DNA of 64,000 bases from UBA6168 sp041392505 (GCA_041392505.1 JAWKLX010000038.1:1-64000); one strand, 5' to 3'; positions 1 to 8,803 are shown, counted from the stretch's first letter. Notes: a model not told the origin generated them from the sequence alone. Numbers and translations are program-made.

Positions 1-104
1 ACACTGGTCAATTGACTGCTCCCGGCCCTGGCGTTCCGCCGTCCTTGATTTCGGGGCAAGTCGTTGCGAAGGAAATCAATAGGCAGTTTTCAGTTGACAG
101 TTAA
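1..104 (+). CDS. crtI: Phytoene desaturase CrtI, C-terminal end (partial)
   Basis: The window opens inside a plus-strand frame ending at TAA 102-104. Its last residues contain PGPGVPPSLISGQVVAKEI, which matches the conserved C-terminal FAD-binding tail of bacterial CrtI-type phytoene desaturases (a Pro-Gly-rich turn, then a helix ending in the V-A-x-E-I pattern). CrtI converts phytoene to lycopene with FAD. It lies 74 bp upstream of crtB in the same direction, the usual order in Bacteroidota carotenoid clusters. Only about 33 codons are visible, so the call rests on this motif and the neighbour. Confidence 0.7.
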   Translation, partial: TGQLTAPGPGVPPSLISGQVVAKEINRQFSVDS

Positions 105-178
105 CAGTGTGCAATGTCCGGTGACATTGATTGCGACTGTCTACTGCCAACTGAAAACTGAAACCTGTCAACTGAACC

Positions 179-1015
179 ATGTTAGAATTATATAACACAA
201 CTTGCCAAGAATGTAGCCGCTTGATTACCAATCGGTACAGTACCTCTTTTTCGTTGGGCATCAAAATGTTCGATAAAAAGTTCCAAGTGCCCATTTACGC
301 CATATATGGTTTCGTCCGATTTGCCGATGAAATTGTTGATACTTTCCACGGGTTTCCTAAAGCGGAATTATTGGAGCGTTTCCGGCAGGACACTTACAAA
401 GCTATTGAAGAACGCATCAGCCTGAACCCGGTGCTGCATTCTTTTCAAGAAGTGGTAAACCAATATGGGATAGAAAATGAATTAATTGACGCTTTTTTGG
501 AAAGCATGGAAATGGATTTGCACCATACTTATTATGGCAGCGATTTGTACGAGAAATATATTTATGGTTCAGCGGAAGTGGTCGGATTGATGTGTCTGCG
601 GGTTTTTTGTGAAGGAGATAAAGACGAATTTGAAAAATTAAAAATGCCGGCCCGTAGCCTCGGGGCTGCTTTTCAAAAAATTAATTTTTTGCGAGATTTG
701 AAAAGCGATTTTGATGATCGGGGGCGCATTTATTTTCCCGGTGTTGATTTTACTAATTTTACGGCTACCGATAAAAAACGCATTGAACAAGAAATAAAAA
801 AAGATTTTGACGATGCTTATTTAGGAATAATAAAATTACCCAAAGGTGCTCGATTCGGTGTTTATTTGGCTTATGTCTATTATTTAAATTTATTTAAAAA
901 AATAAAAAAGACCGCTGCCGCAAAAGTCAAGGAGCAACGCATTCGGGTAAATGACGGAAAGAAAATATATTTGTTGTTCAGCTCTGCAGTAAGAATGCGG
1001 TTGAATTTAATGTGA
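179..1015 (+). CDS. crtB: Phytoene/squalene synthase family protein CrtB
   Basis: 278 aa, normal length for a bacterial phytoene synthase, which condenses two geranylgeranyl diphosphates to phytoene. Both Asp-rich substrate/Mg motifs are present: DEIVD at residues 50-54 and the region NFLRDLKSDFDDRGRIYFP near 169-187. The N-terminus SRLITNRYSTSFSLGIKMF is typical of the trans-isoprenyl diphosphate synthase family. The gene follows the end of crtI and precedes crtZ, so it is probably part of a crtI-crtB-crtZ operon making zeaxanthin-type pigments. A squalene synthase role is less likely given these neighbours. Confidence 0.93.
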   Translation: MLELYNTTCQECSRLITNRYSTSFSLGIKMFDKKFQVPIYAIYGFVRFADEIVDTFHGFPKAELLERFRQDTYKAIEERISLNPVLHSFQEVVNQYGIENELIDAFLESMEMDLHHTYYGSDLYEKYIYGSAEVVGLMCLRVFCEGDKDEFEKLKMPARSLGAAFQKINFLRDLKSDFDDRGRIYFPGVDFTNFTATDKKRIEQEIKKDFDDAYLGIIKLPKGARFGVYLAYVYYLNLFKKIKKTAAAKVKEQRIRVNDGKKIYLLFSSAVRMRLNLM

Positions 1016-1120
1016 TTGATTCATGGTTCCATTATTATATTGTTTCATGGTTGAAGGCAATAGCAATGAGACCACGAAATAATATAATTATGAAACCGTG
1101 AGTCAATGAAATAATAAAAA

Positions 1121-1588
1121 ATGCTTTATTTATTAATAACAATAATTACCGTTTGTGCAATGGAATTTGTGGCGTGGTTCACCCATAAATATGTAATGCA
1201 CGGGCTTTTATGGAAATGGCACGAAGACCACCATAAGCCACATTTTAAAGAAGGTAAATTCTTTGAAAAAAATGATTTATTTTTTTTAGTATTTGCGACA
1301 CCTGGAATCGCCTGTATTATGACCGGGACATTTACCGAATATAAATGGCTCTTTTTTGTGGGGCTCGGTATTACAATATATGGCGCTATTTATTTTTTAA
1401 TTCACGACGTATATATCCACCAACGGTTTAGTTGGTTTCGCCAATTAGACAATAAATATTCGAGGGCTATTTTACGGGCGCATGGTAGTCATCATGCCAA
1501 GCAAACGAAGGAAGGTTGTGAATCGTTTGGCCTGCTGGTAGTGGCTAAAAAATATTTTAAGAATAGGAGCGAGTGGAGTAAAGGATAA
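1121..1588 (+). CDS. crtZ: Beta-carotene hydroxylase CrtZ (fatty acid hydroxylase superfamily)
   Basis: 155 aa integral membrane di-iron hydroxylase. The His clusters are all visible: HKYVMH (H22, H27), HEDHH (H34, H37, H38), HDVYIHQR and HGSHH near the C-terminus. Hydrophobic stretches lie at residues 1-20, 51-68 and 76-93. CrtZ hydroxylates the beta-ionone rings of beta-carotene to give zeaxanthin. It follows crtB by 105 bp of low-complexity intergenic DNA rich in repeated ATG-AAACC-type phrases. No lycopene cyclase gene is visible in the window, so crtY must lie elsewhere. Confidence 0.92.
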   Translation: MLYLLITIITVCAMEFVAWFTHKYVMHGLLWKWHEDHHKPHFKEGKFFEKNDLFFLVFATPGIACIMTGTFTEYKWLFFVGLGITIYGAIYFLIHDVYIHQRFSWFRQLDNKYSRAILRAHGSHHAKQTKEGCESFGLLVVAKKYFKNRSEWSKG

Positions 1589-1637
1589 ATAAATGGTTGT
1601 ATGGATAGTTCACTTTGCTAAAAAGTTTATTTATAAA

Positions 1638-1765
1638 ATGCGGGGCAGGATAAGCCCTAATCTTGGCAACACCCCAGTGTGCCCCTCAAGGGATTAAAAG
1701 GGGGAAACGTGGCTTTGCCACGTTTCCCCCTTTTAGCCCCTTTGGGCCGAGTATTCAAATGCCTT
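1638..1765 (+). repeat. Dispersed hairpin repeat, copy 1
   Basis: Member of a five-copy family (see 41701, 45474, 50705, 58209). It opens with AAAATGCGGGGCAGGAT, has a TTGGCAACA motif, then a strong inverted repeat (arm AAAAGGGGGAAACGTGGC, loop TTTG, 1696-1735), and ends with GGGCCGAG...CAAATGCC. The central stem sequence differs from the other copies but pairs perfectly. It lies between convergent crtZ and the MscS gene, so it may also terminate transcription. Confidence 0.7.
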
Positions 1766-1865
1766 GAAATGAAATGGCTTTTCCGGGCCACTTTAGAGAA
1801 AGAAAATGTAAAGATATTTTTTGTATAAGATATTAGATGTTTGAAAAACCATCCATCCATCCATA

Positions 1866-2690
1866 CTACTCTCCAATAGGACCAATTTCCACCCCTTCCG
1901 AGTAAGCCACTTTCACATTATTTTCATTAAATGCTTTTTTGATCAAGCGGTGCGATTCGAATGTACCTTCCCAAAAATTATCAGGCAGTACGAACGGCCG
2001 AACGGTCAGGACGATGTTGTGGCTGTCAAATGTCTCAATGCCCACTTGCGGCTCGGGGTCGTCGAGCACAACGGGGATGGATTTTAATGTTTCCAAAATA
2101 ACATCCCTGACTCTTGGGAAACTTTCCTCGTAGGGCATGGTAATGTTCAATTCCAAACGCACTGCCCCTTTTGATGAAAAATTAGTGATCGTGTCGTCCA
2201 CAATTTTCCCATTAGGGATAATCAGTGTTTTAAAACCCGGCGTTGAAAGCACCGTGTTAAAAACACTTATTTCTTCCACCTTGCCAAATTTCCCTCCGAC
2301 TTCTACCATGTCCCCGATTTTATAAGGGCGGAAAACCATGACCAAGATGCCAGCTGCAAAATTTCCCAAGCTCCCTTGCAAAGCCAGCCCCACCGCAAAA
2401 CTTGCCGCCGCCAATATCCCAACTATCGAAGTTGTCTCAAATCCAAGGAAACTCGCCGCAAATAACACGACGAATACTTTAAGGGCAACACTGATAAAGG
2501 AAATAACAAAAGGCCGAACCTCTTCACTGAAGTTGGCTTTTTCAAGGGAAAGCCTAACGATAGTGACCATTTTTTTGATCAGCCACATGCCAATGTAAAG
2601 CGATGCCGCTGCCATCAAAATTTTGGGCGTAAAGGTGACGCAGAAATCAAGAAACTGATCCCAGTATTTAGTTAGTTTTTCTTGGTCCAT
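1866..2690 (-). CDS. Small-conductance mechanosensitive channel (MscS family)
   Basis: 274 aa. Three N-terminal membrane helices (about residues 19-42, 60-85, 88-120) are followed by the soluble beta/alpha domain. The pore-lining TM3 signature is clear: Ala/Gly-rich GILAAASFAVGLALQGSLG followed by NFAAGILVMVFRPYKIGD, which is the MscS pore and beta-domain entry. It is a minimal-length MscS (E. coli MscS is 286 aa) that would release solutes on hypo-osmotic shock. The start ATG at 2690 is followed at once by soluble residues MDQEKLTKYW, as usual. It lies downstream of and in the same direction as the outer-membrane barrel gene, with a hairpin between them. Confidence 0.93.
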   Translation of the reverse strand: MDQEKLTKYWDQFLDFCVTFTPKILMAAASLYIGMWLIKKMVTIVRLSLEKANFSEEVRPFVISFISVALKVFVVLFAASFLGFETTSIVGILAAASFAVGLALQGSLGNFAAGILVMVFRPYKIGDMVEVGGKFGKVEEISVFNTVLSTPGFKTLIIPNGKIVDDTITNFSSKGAVRLELNITMPYEESFPRVRDVILETLKSIPVVLDDPEPQVGIETFDSHNIVLTVRPFVLPDNFWEGTFESHRLIKKAFNENNVKVAYSEGVEIGPIGE

Positions 2691-2707
2691 AGTGATGTTT
2701 ATAGTTA

Positions 2708-2776
2708 CTGAGTTTTGAGTTTTGAGTTAGTGAGTAACACGACTCACTAACTCAAAACTCACTAACTCAAAACTTT
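2708..2776. repeat. Low-complexity intergenic inverted repeat
   Basis: Built from repeats of ACTCACTAACTCAAAAC and its complement. The arms around 2716-2737 and 2743-2765 pair almost perfectly across a short AACACG loop. It could act as a terminator for the barrel gene transcribed on the minus strand. Similar phrase-like repeats occur at 85-178, 1018-1110, 3505-3590 and 42025-42070. Confidence 0.6.
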
Positions 2777-3478
2777 TCAAAACATAACCCCTAAGCGGAG
2801 AATAATATTGGTGAGCTTCGCTTTTGAATCTACTTCTGGTTTATAGTTTTTGGTCACATCTGTAAACTGGCTTTGGAAACTGATGCCACCGATCAGGGAA
2901 GTGCCGTCGCTCACGGCGTACTCAATGCCGCCGCCAGCGCCCCATGAAAGTGCCAAGGGCAGGACTTCTTTTTTAATGTCAATTTTGTCTTCGTTGACAT
3001 TTGTGTAGGCGATTGCCCCGCGTGCTTGAGACCGGAAACCCAGTGTAAAGACCGGAATCTCAGCATAATAGCGGAGGTAGCCGAATTCCTTGGTCTTGAA
3101 TTTCAGGCCAAAAGGGATCTCGACGTATTGTATGTTGTATTTCAATTCCGTCATGCCCGGAAAAGGGGCCGTAACACCGGCCGGCAATTCAGAGCCTTGC
3201 CAGGTATTGCTGAACTGTTCGTACCGCAACGTGCCGCCACTATTGAAAGAAAAGCCCAAACCAGCGATAAAAGCGTAGTTTTCCCTAAAATAAAATTCTG
3301 CCCGCATGCCCAGCTTCAGGCCAAGGTTGCCAGCGTCGTTGTTGATCTGGTTATCGTCGGTCGTCATGATCGAAAACATGGGGCTGACCTGAAACCCCAA
3401 GCGGAGTTCACCATCTTGTGAAAAAGCGATCAGTTGGGAAGTCAGGAAAAATGCGGCAATCGCAACAATTTTTTTCAT
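2777..3478 (-). CDS. Outer-membrane beta-barrel protein (PorT-like family)
   Basis: 233 aa with a classical signal peptide (MKKIVAIAAFFLTSQLIAFS, cleavage near residue 20). The rest alternates polar and hydrophobic residues and ends in ILRLGVMF, a C-terminal beta-strand with a terminal Phe, as in outer-membrane barrels inserted by BAM. Phrases such as LGFQVSPMFS and GLKLGMRAEFYF are typical of Bacteroidota barrel families annotated as PorT-like or outer membrane beta-barrel. No specific substrate can be inferred. It is transcribed divergently from the GldB-like gene. Confidence 0.8.
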   Translation of the reverse strand: MKKIVAIAAFFLTSQLIAFSQDGELRLGFQVSPMFSIMTTDDNQINNDAGNLGLKLGMRAEFYFRENYAFIAGLGFSFNSGGTLRYEQFSNTWQGSELPAGVTAPFPGMTELKYNIQYVEIPFGLKFKTKEFGYLRYYAEIPVFTLGFRSQARGAIAYTNVNEDKIDIKKEVLPLALSWGAGGGIEYAVSDGTSLIGGISFQSQFTDVTKNYKPEVDSKAKLTNIILRLGVMF

Positions 3479-3504
3479 CTATTTTTGTTTTTGGTTGATT
3501 AAAA

Positions 3505-3590
3505 GACTCATGGTTTCATTGCTTCACGGTTTCATTGTTAAACGGTTGAAAAGAACCATGAAGCAATGAATCAATGAAACCATCTTTTTC
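3505..3590. repeat. Intergenic inverted repeat upstream of gldB-like gene
   Basis: Degenerate repeats of CATGGTTTCATTGCTTCA and their complement (ATGAAGCAATGAATCAATGAAACCAT) can fold into a hairpin between the divergent barrel and GldB-like genes. An ATG inside this repeat (3574) is in frame with the GldB-like gene but is probably not its start. Confidence 0.55.
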
Positions 3591-3591
3591 T

Positions 3592-4635
3592 ATGAACGCA
3601 AAAAAATCCTTATTTCTTCTTTTTATCCTCTCCATTTCTTTCTTCGCCTGTCAGAGCGACAAAGGTAAAGATATTCCCGATGTTTCAGATATTGCCGTAC
3701 AGGTGGATTTGCGGCGTTTTGACCAAGCCCTTTTTGCCCTTGATACCAATGATGTAGCTACTGGGCTGGAGCAGTTAGAAAAGGAGTACGGCGAATTTGG
3801 GCAACTTTTTTTTAGCCAAATACTGGGTTCGAAAGACCCACGGGTAGCGCCGGAAGGACATGCAGAATATGTGCGGGGGTTTATCACCCACCCCGGCGTG
3901 AGGAAACTATATGACACCACGCAGGTTGTTTTTCCTGATCTGAAATACTTGGAAAAAGGCTTTGAGCAGGCGTTTAAATTTTACAAATACCATTTCCCAT
4001 TTCAGCCTTTATCTGGCGAGGTTGTGACCTATATCTCAGAATATACCATTGGCGGTTTTCTGTATGGTGACAATTCGATCGGGGTCGGGCTCGATTTTTA
4101 TTTGGGTGAAAATTATCCCTACCAACAGTACAACCCCAACAACCCGAATTTCTCCCAATACCTCACCCGCTCGTTCAACAAAGACCACATCGTGATGAAG
4201 TCCATCAAGTTGCTCGTGCAAGATATGTTGGGCGGCTCCAATGGCAATCGGCTCCTCGACTACATGATCCACAATGGAAAGGAGCTCTACCTCCTCAGCG
4301 AGTTGCTGCCCTACGCCCCCGACAGTGTCATTTTGGAATATTCCCAGCCACAGGTGGATTGGGTAAATGAAAACGAGCAAAACATCTGGGCTTACCTCAT
4401 TTCAGAAGACCTTCTCTACTCGACTGAGTTGGGTAAATTCCGCAAGTACATCGAGTACAGCCCCAATTCCCCCGGCATGCCCGAAGAAGCGCCCGGCCGC
4501 ACCGCCAACTGGCTCGGCTGGCAGATCGTCAAAGCATACATGAAAAGAAACCCCGGCATGTCGCTTCAGCAGTTGATCGAATTGCGGGACGCACAGGTGA
4601 TTATGGATGGGTCGAGGTATAAGCCGAGGCGGTGA
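3592..4635 (+). CDS. gldB: GldB-like gliding-motility lipoprotein
   Basis: 347 aa from ATG 3592 (an in-frame ATG at 3574 lies within the intergenic repeat). The N-terminus MNAKKSLFLLFILSISFFAC is a lipoprotein signal ending in a lipobox Cys. The mature part has family features of GldB: RRFDQALFALD near the start, YGEFGQLFFSQILG, a central segment YISEYTIGGFLYGDNSIGVG with LDFYLGENYPY, and a C-terminal GRTANWLGWQIVKAYM. GldB proteins are needed for gliding in Flavobacterium; in non-gliders their role is less clear, and they carry a Zn-peptidase-like fold. It is monocistronic here. Confidence 0.85.
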   Translation: MNAKKSLFLLFILSISFFACQSDKGKDIPDVSDIAVQVDLRRFDQALFALDTNDVATGLEQLEKEYGEFGQLFFSQILGSKDPRVAPEGHAEYVRGFITHPGVRKLYDTTQVVFPDLKYLEKGFEQAFKFYKYHFPFQPLSGEVVTYISEYTIGGFLYGDNSIGVGLDFYLGENYPYQQYNPNNPNFSQYLTRSFNKDHIVMKSIKLLVQDMLGGSNGNRLLDYMIHNGKELYLLSELLPYAPDSVILEYSQPQVDWVNENEQNIWAYLISEDLLYSTELGKFRKYIEYSPNSPGMPEEAPGRTANWLGWQIVKAYMKRNPGMSLQQLIELRDAQVIMDGSRYKPRR

Positions 4636-4695
4636 TATCAGTACTTAGGAATAGGTGGCTAGATAGGTGTAATGAAAGGGACTGGTGGTGACATG

Positions 4696-6477
4696 TCAAT
4701 GGTTCAAAATCCCCACTTCCCCTTCTTTGATATGTATGACCCTTAAATCCTTCGTCCGATCAGCTACGTCTTCGCCCGAATTTTCCAATCGTAAGACACC
4801 CCGTGGGCAAACCGCTGCACAAACGCCGCAGCCCACACACGATGCCCTAACCACGTCCTGCCCCCGTTGGGCATAATGGCGCACATCGATACCCATTTCA
4901 CAATAAGTTGAACAGTTGCCGCAAGAGATGCACTGACCGCCATTCACGGTGATGCGGAAACGGGATTGGAACTTTTGTACCAAGCCCAAATAGGCCGCCA
5001 ACGGGCAGCCAAAACGGCACCACACCCGATTGCCCATGAGTGGATAAAACCCGGTGCCGACCACTCCCGCAAACGCACTGCCGATCAAAAAGCCGTACCA
5101 TGTCCGCACAGTGTCACTGTTCAGAAAAAGGACATTATATGCCCCAGTAAAATAAGTGTACAATACCAGCGCCGTCATCACGATGGCAAAAGCCAAAACG
5201 CCGTGGATGATCCAGCGCTCGAATTTCCAAGCTTTGAGGCTTTTGTCAGACAATTGGCGGAATGGGTCGCCCATTGTTTCGGCGAGGCCACCGCAGCCAC
5301 AGACCCAAGAGCAGTACCACCGTTTCCCAAAAAAATAAGTGATGAGTGGGACGCCTAAAATGGTCAGTGCAATACCCCACACGAGCATGAACATGCCGAG
5401 GCTGCCACCGTTTATTAAATTATTTAAATTAAAATCAAAAAAGAAATCATAATCGAGTGGCCAAATATTTTTAAAATCAAAATAAGGTTGGTTTAAACGC
5501 ACCAATATTTCCGGTAAAATAAATGCGATACAGGTTTGGAAAAACATAACGGAAAAAGTGCGGACAATTTGGTATTTATTGTGGCGGTATTTGGCGATCA
5601 TCCGTACGCCCATTACGATGACAATAATGGTATATAATAAGCCATATAAAAACCACTGACTGGCAGGATTGCCGCTGAGTGCTTCACTGATCGGGCTGAC
5701 CATTGTGATCCATGGGGTTAAAAATTGTGGATTCCAATATAATAGTATATAAAACCCAATTAAATAAATGCCTGTAAATACACCGAGCCATCCTGTGAGG
5801 TCAGGAGAAGCAGAACGCTCGGGGTTTAATTTTTTTTGTTTTTCATAAAATAAAACCAACCCAATAATTACCAATGCCATAACGGTTGTTATGATTGGCC
5901 ATAATAGGTCGCCGTTCATGTAGAAAAAGCCGTATAAAATAACGCCGATAATTGTTGCTCCTAAAAATAAACCACGTATCCCAACCTTTAGCCCACGGGT
6001 CAATGACCGTTGATATATATGGTTGTTTTTGATGCCGGGAATTCCTTGGAATTTTGGTAAAATATATAATAGCCCACCTAAAATACCCAATCCGAATGTG
6101 AGTAAAAAAAACAACATGGGGTTTTGTGAAACTGTGCCAACCCCAGTGTTTAAAGTGGTCTTGAGCACATACTCCTTGATATTCCAGTTGCCAATTTTAA
6201 AATCCCATTCATTTACACCATCTGGAATGGACTGGGCATTTAAAGATTCTTGTGCATTTTTCAGCACGTTTTTATAATCGGAAATAAAAGAGAATTTGGA
6301 GTGGTAAATTTTGCCCAGCATGCCTGCCTTTTCAGCCTGTGCCAATATTTCTTTTTTGTGGAATTCGGAATTGGTGCTAATTCCGTCGGCAGTTAATTGA
6401 TAACTGTCGAGCCCCAACATTAATGTGAAAATTAAAAGGGCTATTATGAAAAATGATATTCCTATTTTTTGCAACAT
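4696..6477 (-). CDS. Membrane-bound 4Fe-4S polyferredoxin (NapH/NosR-like)
   Basis: 593 aa from ATG 6477 (a TTG three codons upstream is less likely). The N-terminal TM is followed by a soluble segment of about 100 residues, then roughly eight further membrane helices. Between them is WYCSWVCGCGG, with a matching CRFGCPLA motif, as in NapH/NosR/RdxA-type proteins. Near the C-terminus two ferredoxin clusters lie at about 519-560 (CISCGNCSTYC and CVGCGVCAAVCP). Such proteins carry electrons across the membrane between quinol or flavoproteins and an acceptor. The FAD/NAD(P) oxidoreductase gene lies just upstream (about 80 bp) in the same direction, suggesting an electron-transfer pair. The physiological partner is unknown. 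Confidence 0.82.
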   Translation of the reverse strand: MLQKIGISFFIIALLIFTLMLGLDSYQLTADGISTNSEFHKKEILAQAEKAGMLGKIYHSKFSFISDYKNVLKNAQESLNAQSIPDGVNEWDFKIGNWNIKEYVLKTTLNTGVGTVSQNPMLFFLLTFGLGILGGLLYILPKFQGIPGIKNNHIYQRSLTRGLKVGIRGLFLGATIIGVILYGFFYMNGDLLWPIITTVMALVIIGLVLFYEKQKKLNPERSASPDLTGWLGVFTGIYLIGFYILLYWNPQFLTPWITMVSPISEALSGNPASQWFLYGLLYTIIVIVMGVRMIAKYRHNKYQIVRTFSVMFFQTCIAFILPEILVRLNQPYFDFKNIWPLDYDFFFDFNLNNLINGGSLGMFMLVWGIALTILGVPLITYFFGKRWYCSWVCGCGGLAETMGDPFRQLSDKSLKAWKFERWIIHGVLAFAIVMTALVLYTYFTGAYNVLFLNSDTVRTWYGFLIGSAFAGVVGTGFYPLMGNRVWCRFGCPLAAYLGLVQKFQSRFRITVNGGQCISCGNCSTYCEMGIDVRHYAQRGQDVVRASCVGCGVCAAVCPRGVLRLENSGEDVADRTKDLRVIHIKEGEVGILNH

Positions 6478-6556
6478 ATTATTCAATGGTGAATGGTCAG
6501 TTGTGAATTGTGAATATTGGTGCGCCTTACAAAGTGAATTTTAATTAATTCATGAA

Positions 6557-7906
6557 TTAGGTTGCCGCCATTTTTTTTAAAAAACGCAGCGCTCCTGTCA
6601 ACCCCCGCTTCTTTTTTAATTGTAAATTATTTCCCGTTTGTTGGTTGTATGTTTTTACAATTTCTCCTTCATATTCTTTAAAAAATTCAGGGTCGAAATT
6701 GGCGATGCCGAGGTTTTGCAAAACGTCTTCTATGGATGTTTTTTCCTTAATCCATTTTTCACAAACTTCATGTCGGTAACGGACGCCCATTAAATTAAAT
6801 CCAACCACGGCATTTGTGTTTTTATCGAAAATAATCCGGATGCTGTTGCGGCCAGCTGGATGTTCCCAATAAATGGAAGCATGATGTTCTGGTGGATTAG
6901 CTTGCACGTCGCCATATACTTGGTATTCGATGTCGAAAAATTTGGCCGAGTTGAACCAGATGCCGGGCTCATATTTTTTTTGATTACCGCAAATGGTATG
7001 AGCGACGGTCTCGCCCATCATACGTCCCACGTACCAAACTGCTTCAATAGCGCGGCGGCCTTGGGGTGGGTTTCGTAGTTGGGCGCAATCGCCAATGGCA
7101 TAAATGTCGGGTACGGATGTTTCCAAATACTCGTTGACTAAGACCCCTTTACCGATTTCTATTGCCCCAAAGCGGATGAAATCGATATTTGGACTGACAC
7201 CCACGGTAAGCCCAACGAATTGGCAATGGATTTTTTCGCCTTTGTTGGTAAGGATCATTTTGACCCGCCCCCCTTTTTCCCCCCAGATTTCCTTTAGTTC
7301 TGTTTCGAGGCGCAAGTCGATGCCATGTTCCAGAATGTGGCGGTTGATCATGGCTGATTCCTCCTTGGGCAAAACGATGTTCCAAAAGCTGTTTTCCCGT
7401 ACCAAAAAAGTGACGGGGATGTGCCGGGAGTGGAACATTTCCGCCATCTCGATTCCGATCAGCCCACCGCCCACGATTACGGCTTGCTTCAAATTGTCAC
7501 TATAATATTCCATCCCCTCTAAATCTTGGTGGCTATACAGGCCCTGCACCCCATCAAGTTCTTCGCCGGGCCATCCAAACTTGTTTGATTTGGAACCACA
7601 GGCAAGGATGAGTTTGTCGTAGCCCATTTTTTGGCCATCAAAAAATTCCAGTTCTTTCGATTGGGTATCCACCTTTTCAACGTAGCCTTGAACCAGTTCG
7701 ATGCGGTTCTTTTCCCAAAACCAGTCTTCGTATGGCTTGATGTCTTCGAATCGCATGTGGCCCATATAGACATACATCAATGCGGTGCGTGAAAAGAAGT
7801 GGTCGGTTTCACCAGAAATGACGGTGATGCGGTGATCGCTGAGCTTCCTGATGTGACGGGCGGCGGTAATGCCTGCAATTCCATTTCCAATGATTACGAT
7901 ATGCAT
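6557..7906 (-). CDS. FAD-dependent NAD(P) oxidoreductase (pyridine nucleotide-disulfide family)
   Basis: 449 aa from ATG 7906 (TTG 7915 is also in frame). Rossmann motifs: FAD-binding GNGIAGITAARHIR at the N-terminus, NAD(P)-binding VGGGLIGIEMAEMF near 150-163, and the second FAD motif IYAIGDCAQ near 290. It lacks a redox CxxxxC pair after the first dinucleotide fold, so it resembles NirB/rubredoxin reductase/NADH-oxidase-type reductases rather than disulfide reductases. The C-terminal 150 residues are longer than in ferredoxin reductases. The pairing with the downstream polyferredoxin suggests that NAD(P)H electrons are fed to the membrane protein. Confidence 0.85.
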   Translation of the reverse strand: MHIVIIGNGIAGITAARHIRKLSDHRITVISGETDHFFSRTALMYVYMGHMRFEDIKPYEDWFWEKNRIELVQGYVEKVDTQSKELEFFDGQKMGYDKLILACGSKSNKFGWPGEELDGVQGLYSHQDLEGMEYYSDNLKQAVIVGGGLIGIEMAEMFHSRHIPVTFLVRENSFWNIVLPKEESAMINRHILEHGIDLRLETELKEIWGEKGGRVKMILTNKGEKIHCQFVGLTVGVSPNIDFIRFGAIEIGKGVLVNEYLETSVPDIYAIGDCAQLRNPPQGRRAIEAVWYVGRMMGETVAHTICGNQKKYEPGIWFNSAKFFDIEYQVYGDVQANPPEHHASIYWEHPAGRNSIRIIFDKNTNAVVGFNLMGVRYRHEVCEKWIKEKTSIEDVLQNLGIANFDPEFFKEYEGEIVKTYNQQTGNNLQLKKKRGLTGALRFLKKMAAT

Positions 7907-7915
7907 AGTGGACAA

Positions 7916-8394
7916 TTTCGTTTTGCGGCGTTAAGGTAGGGAAAAGACAGTTAGCTAGAATGTAAGTTTAGTGGAAAAGATGCTTTTCAGGTAAGTTGTC
8001 TTTGTGTTGACCTTGTGGACTTTTGAATCCGATCTAAACCTTAAAAATGTGGAAGTGCATCAGATGTAACGCTCAGGCGGCATGCAGCATTACATTTGAC
8101 GCACTGCCTGAAATGTTTATTGATAACCAATCGGAACTGCCGGAAAAAGAAAAGAGAAAGGTGGTCATAAGATGCCCTTTCTCTATTCAGAAAATAAATT
8201 TAAAAACTGAAGATGCCAACCTCTCATCAATGGTCATGCCTCTTTTGCAAAGTGTTGGAATTCAATTATTTATAAAATATTATAGGGTTTTTTCTTGTCC
8301 GTGAGCGAGCGACTTTTGTTCATTAGTGGACAATAGAGGGATGGACAATTAAACCAGTTCGCCTACTAATCCTATGTCTGTTTTTTTTATTAAA
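7916..8394. other. Intergenic stretch without a supported gene
   Basis: About 480 bp. An 85-codon plus-strand frame (8047-8304, beginning MWKCIRCNAQAAC) has no recognisable domain, no good ribosome-binding context and no partner gene, so I do not call it a gene. Confidence 0.5.
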
Positions 8395-8430
8395 AAACCC
8401 CTTCCCGAATATTGTCGGAAAGGGGCTTGC
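8394..8430 (-). terminator. Rho-independent terminator of the small T9SS gene
   Basis: On the minus strand a hairpin with arms CCCCTTTCCGA and TCGGGAAGGGG is followed by a T-rich tail (TTTTTTAATAAA). It lies 23 bp past the stop of the small T9SS gene. Confidence 0.75.
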
Positions 8431-8452
8431 ATAGGAAAATGGTGTTTAAAGA

Positions 8453-8803
8453 CTACCGCTTGCTAATGCGTTGGGTAGTTATTATCTTATTGTTGCTGTC
8501 AGTCACTTGCACGAGGTACATGCCATTGGACAAGGTGGTGACATCATATTGTTCGTTTTTTTGGATGTTTTCGAAGGTCATGATCTTACGGCCTACCAAG
8601 TTGAAAATAATGATGGAATTGACATTTTCGTCATTATCAACGCTAATATAATTGGTAGCCGGATTTGGATATATGGAAATGGTTGGTTGCTCGGCGAGCG
8701 TTTCCTGGGGGTAAAGGAAATCATCACTACCATCCGGGCTGCTTTGGGAAAAAGCAAGAATGGTGAAAAGTGAAAAAATGGTAGCAAGTAAGGCTTTTTT
8801 CAT
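8453..8803 (-). CDS. Short T9SS type A sorting-domain protein
   Basis: 116 aa from the start at 8803, where MKKALLATIFSLFTILAFS forms a signal peptide (the frame is open further upstream but that part has no signal). Nearly all of the mature protein is a T9SS C-terminal sorting domain: ISIYPNPATNYISV, then FNLVGRKIM, then LSNGMYLVQV and a basic end RISKR. There is only a linker of about 30 residues (SSPDGSDDFLYPQETLAEQ), so it is essentially a stand-alone sorting domain. It may be a tiny secreted peptide or the relic of a larger protein. Confidence 0.75.
   Translation of the reverse strand: MKKALLATIFSLFTILAFSQSSPDGSDDFLYPQETLAEQPTISIYPNPATNYISVDNDENVNSIIIFNLVGRKIMTFENIQKNEQYDVTTLSNGMYLVQVTDSNNKIITTQRISKR

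Noticed and set aside
8047..8304. 85-codon plus-strand frame with CIRCNAQAAC
   Set aside because: No start context, no domain, lies in an intergenic gap; chance frame is as likely.
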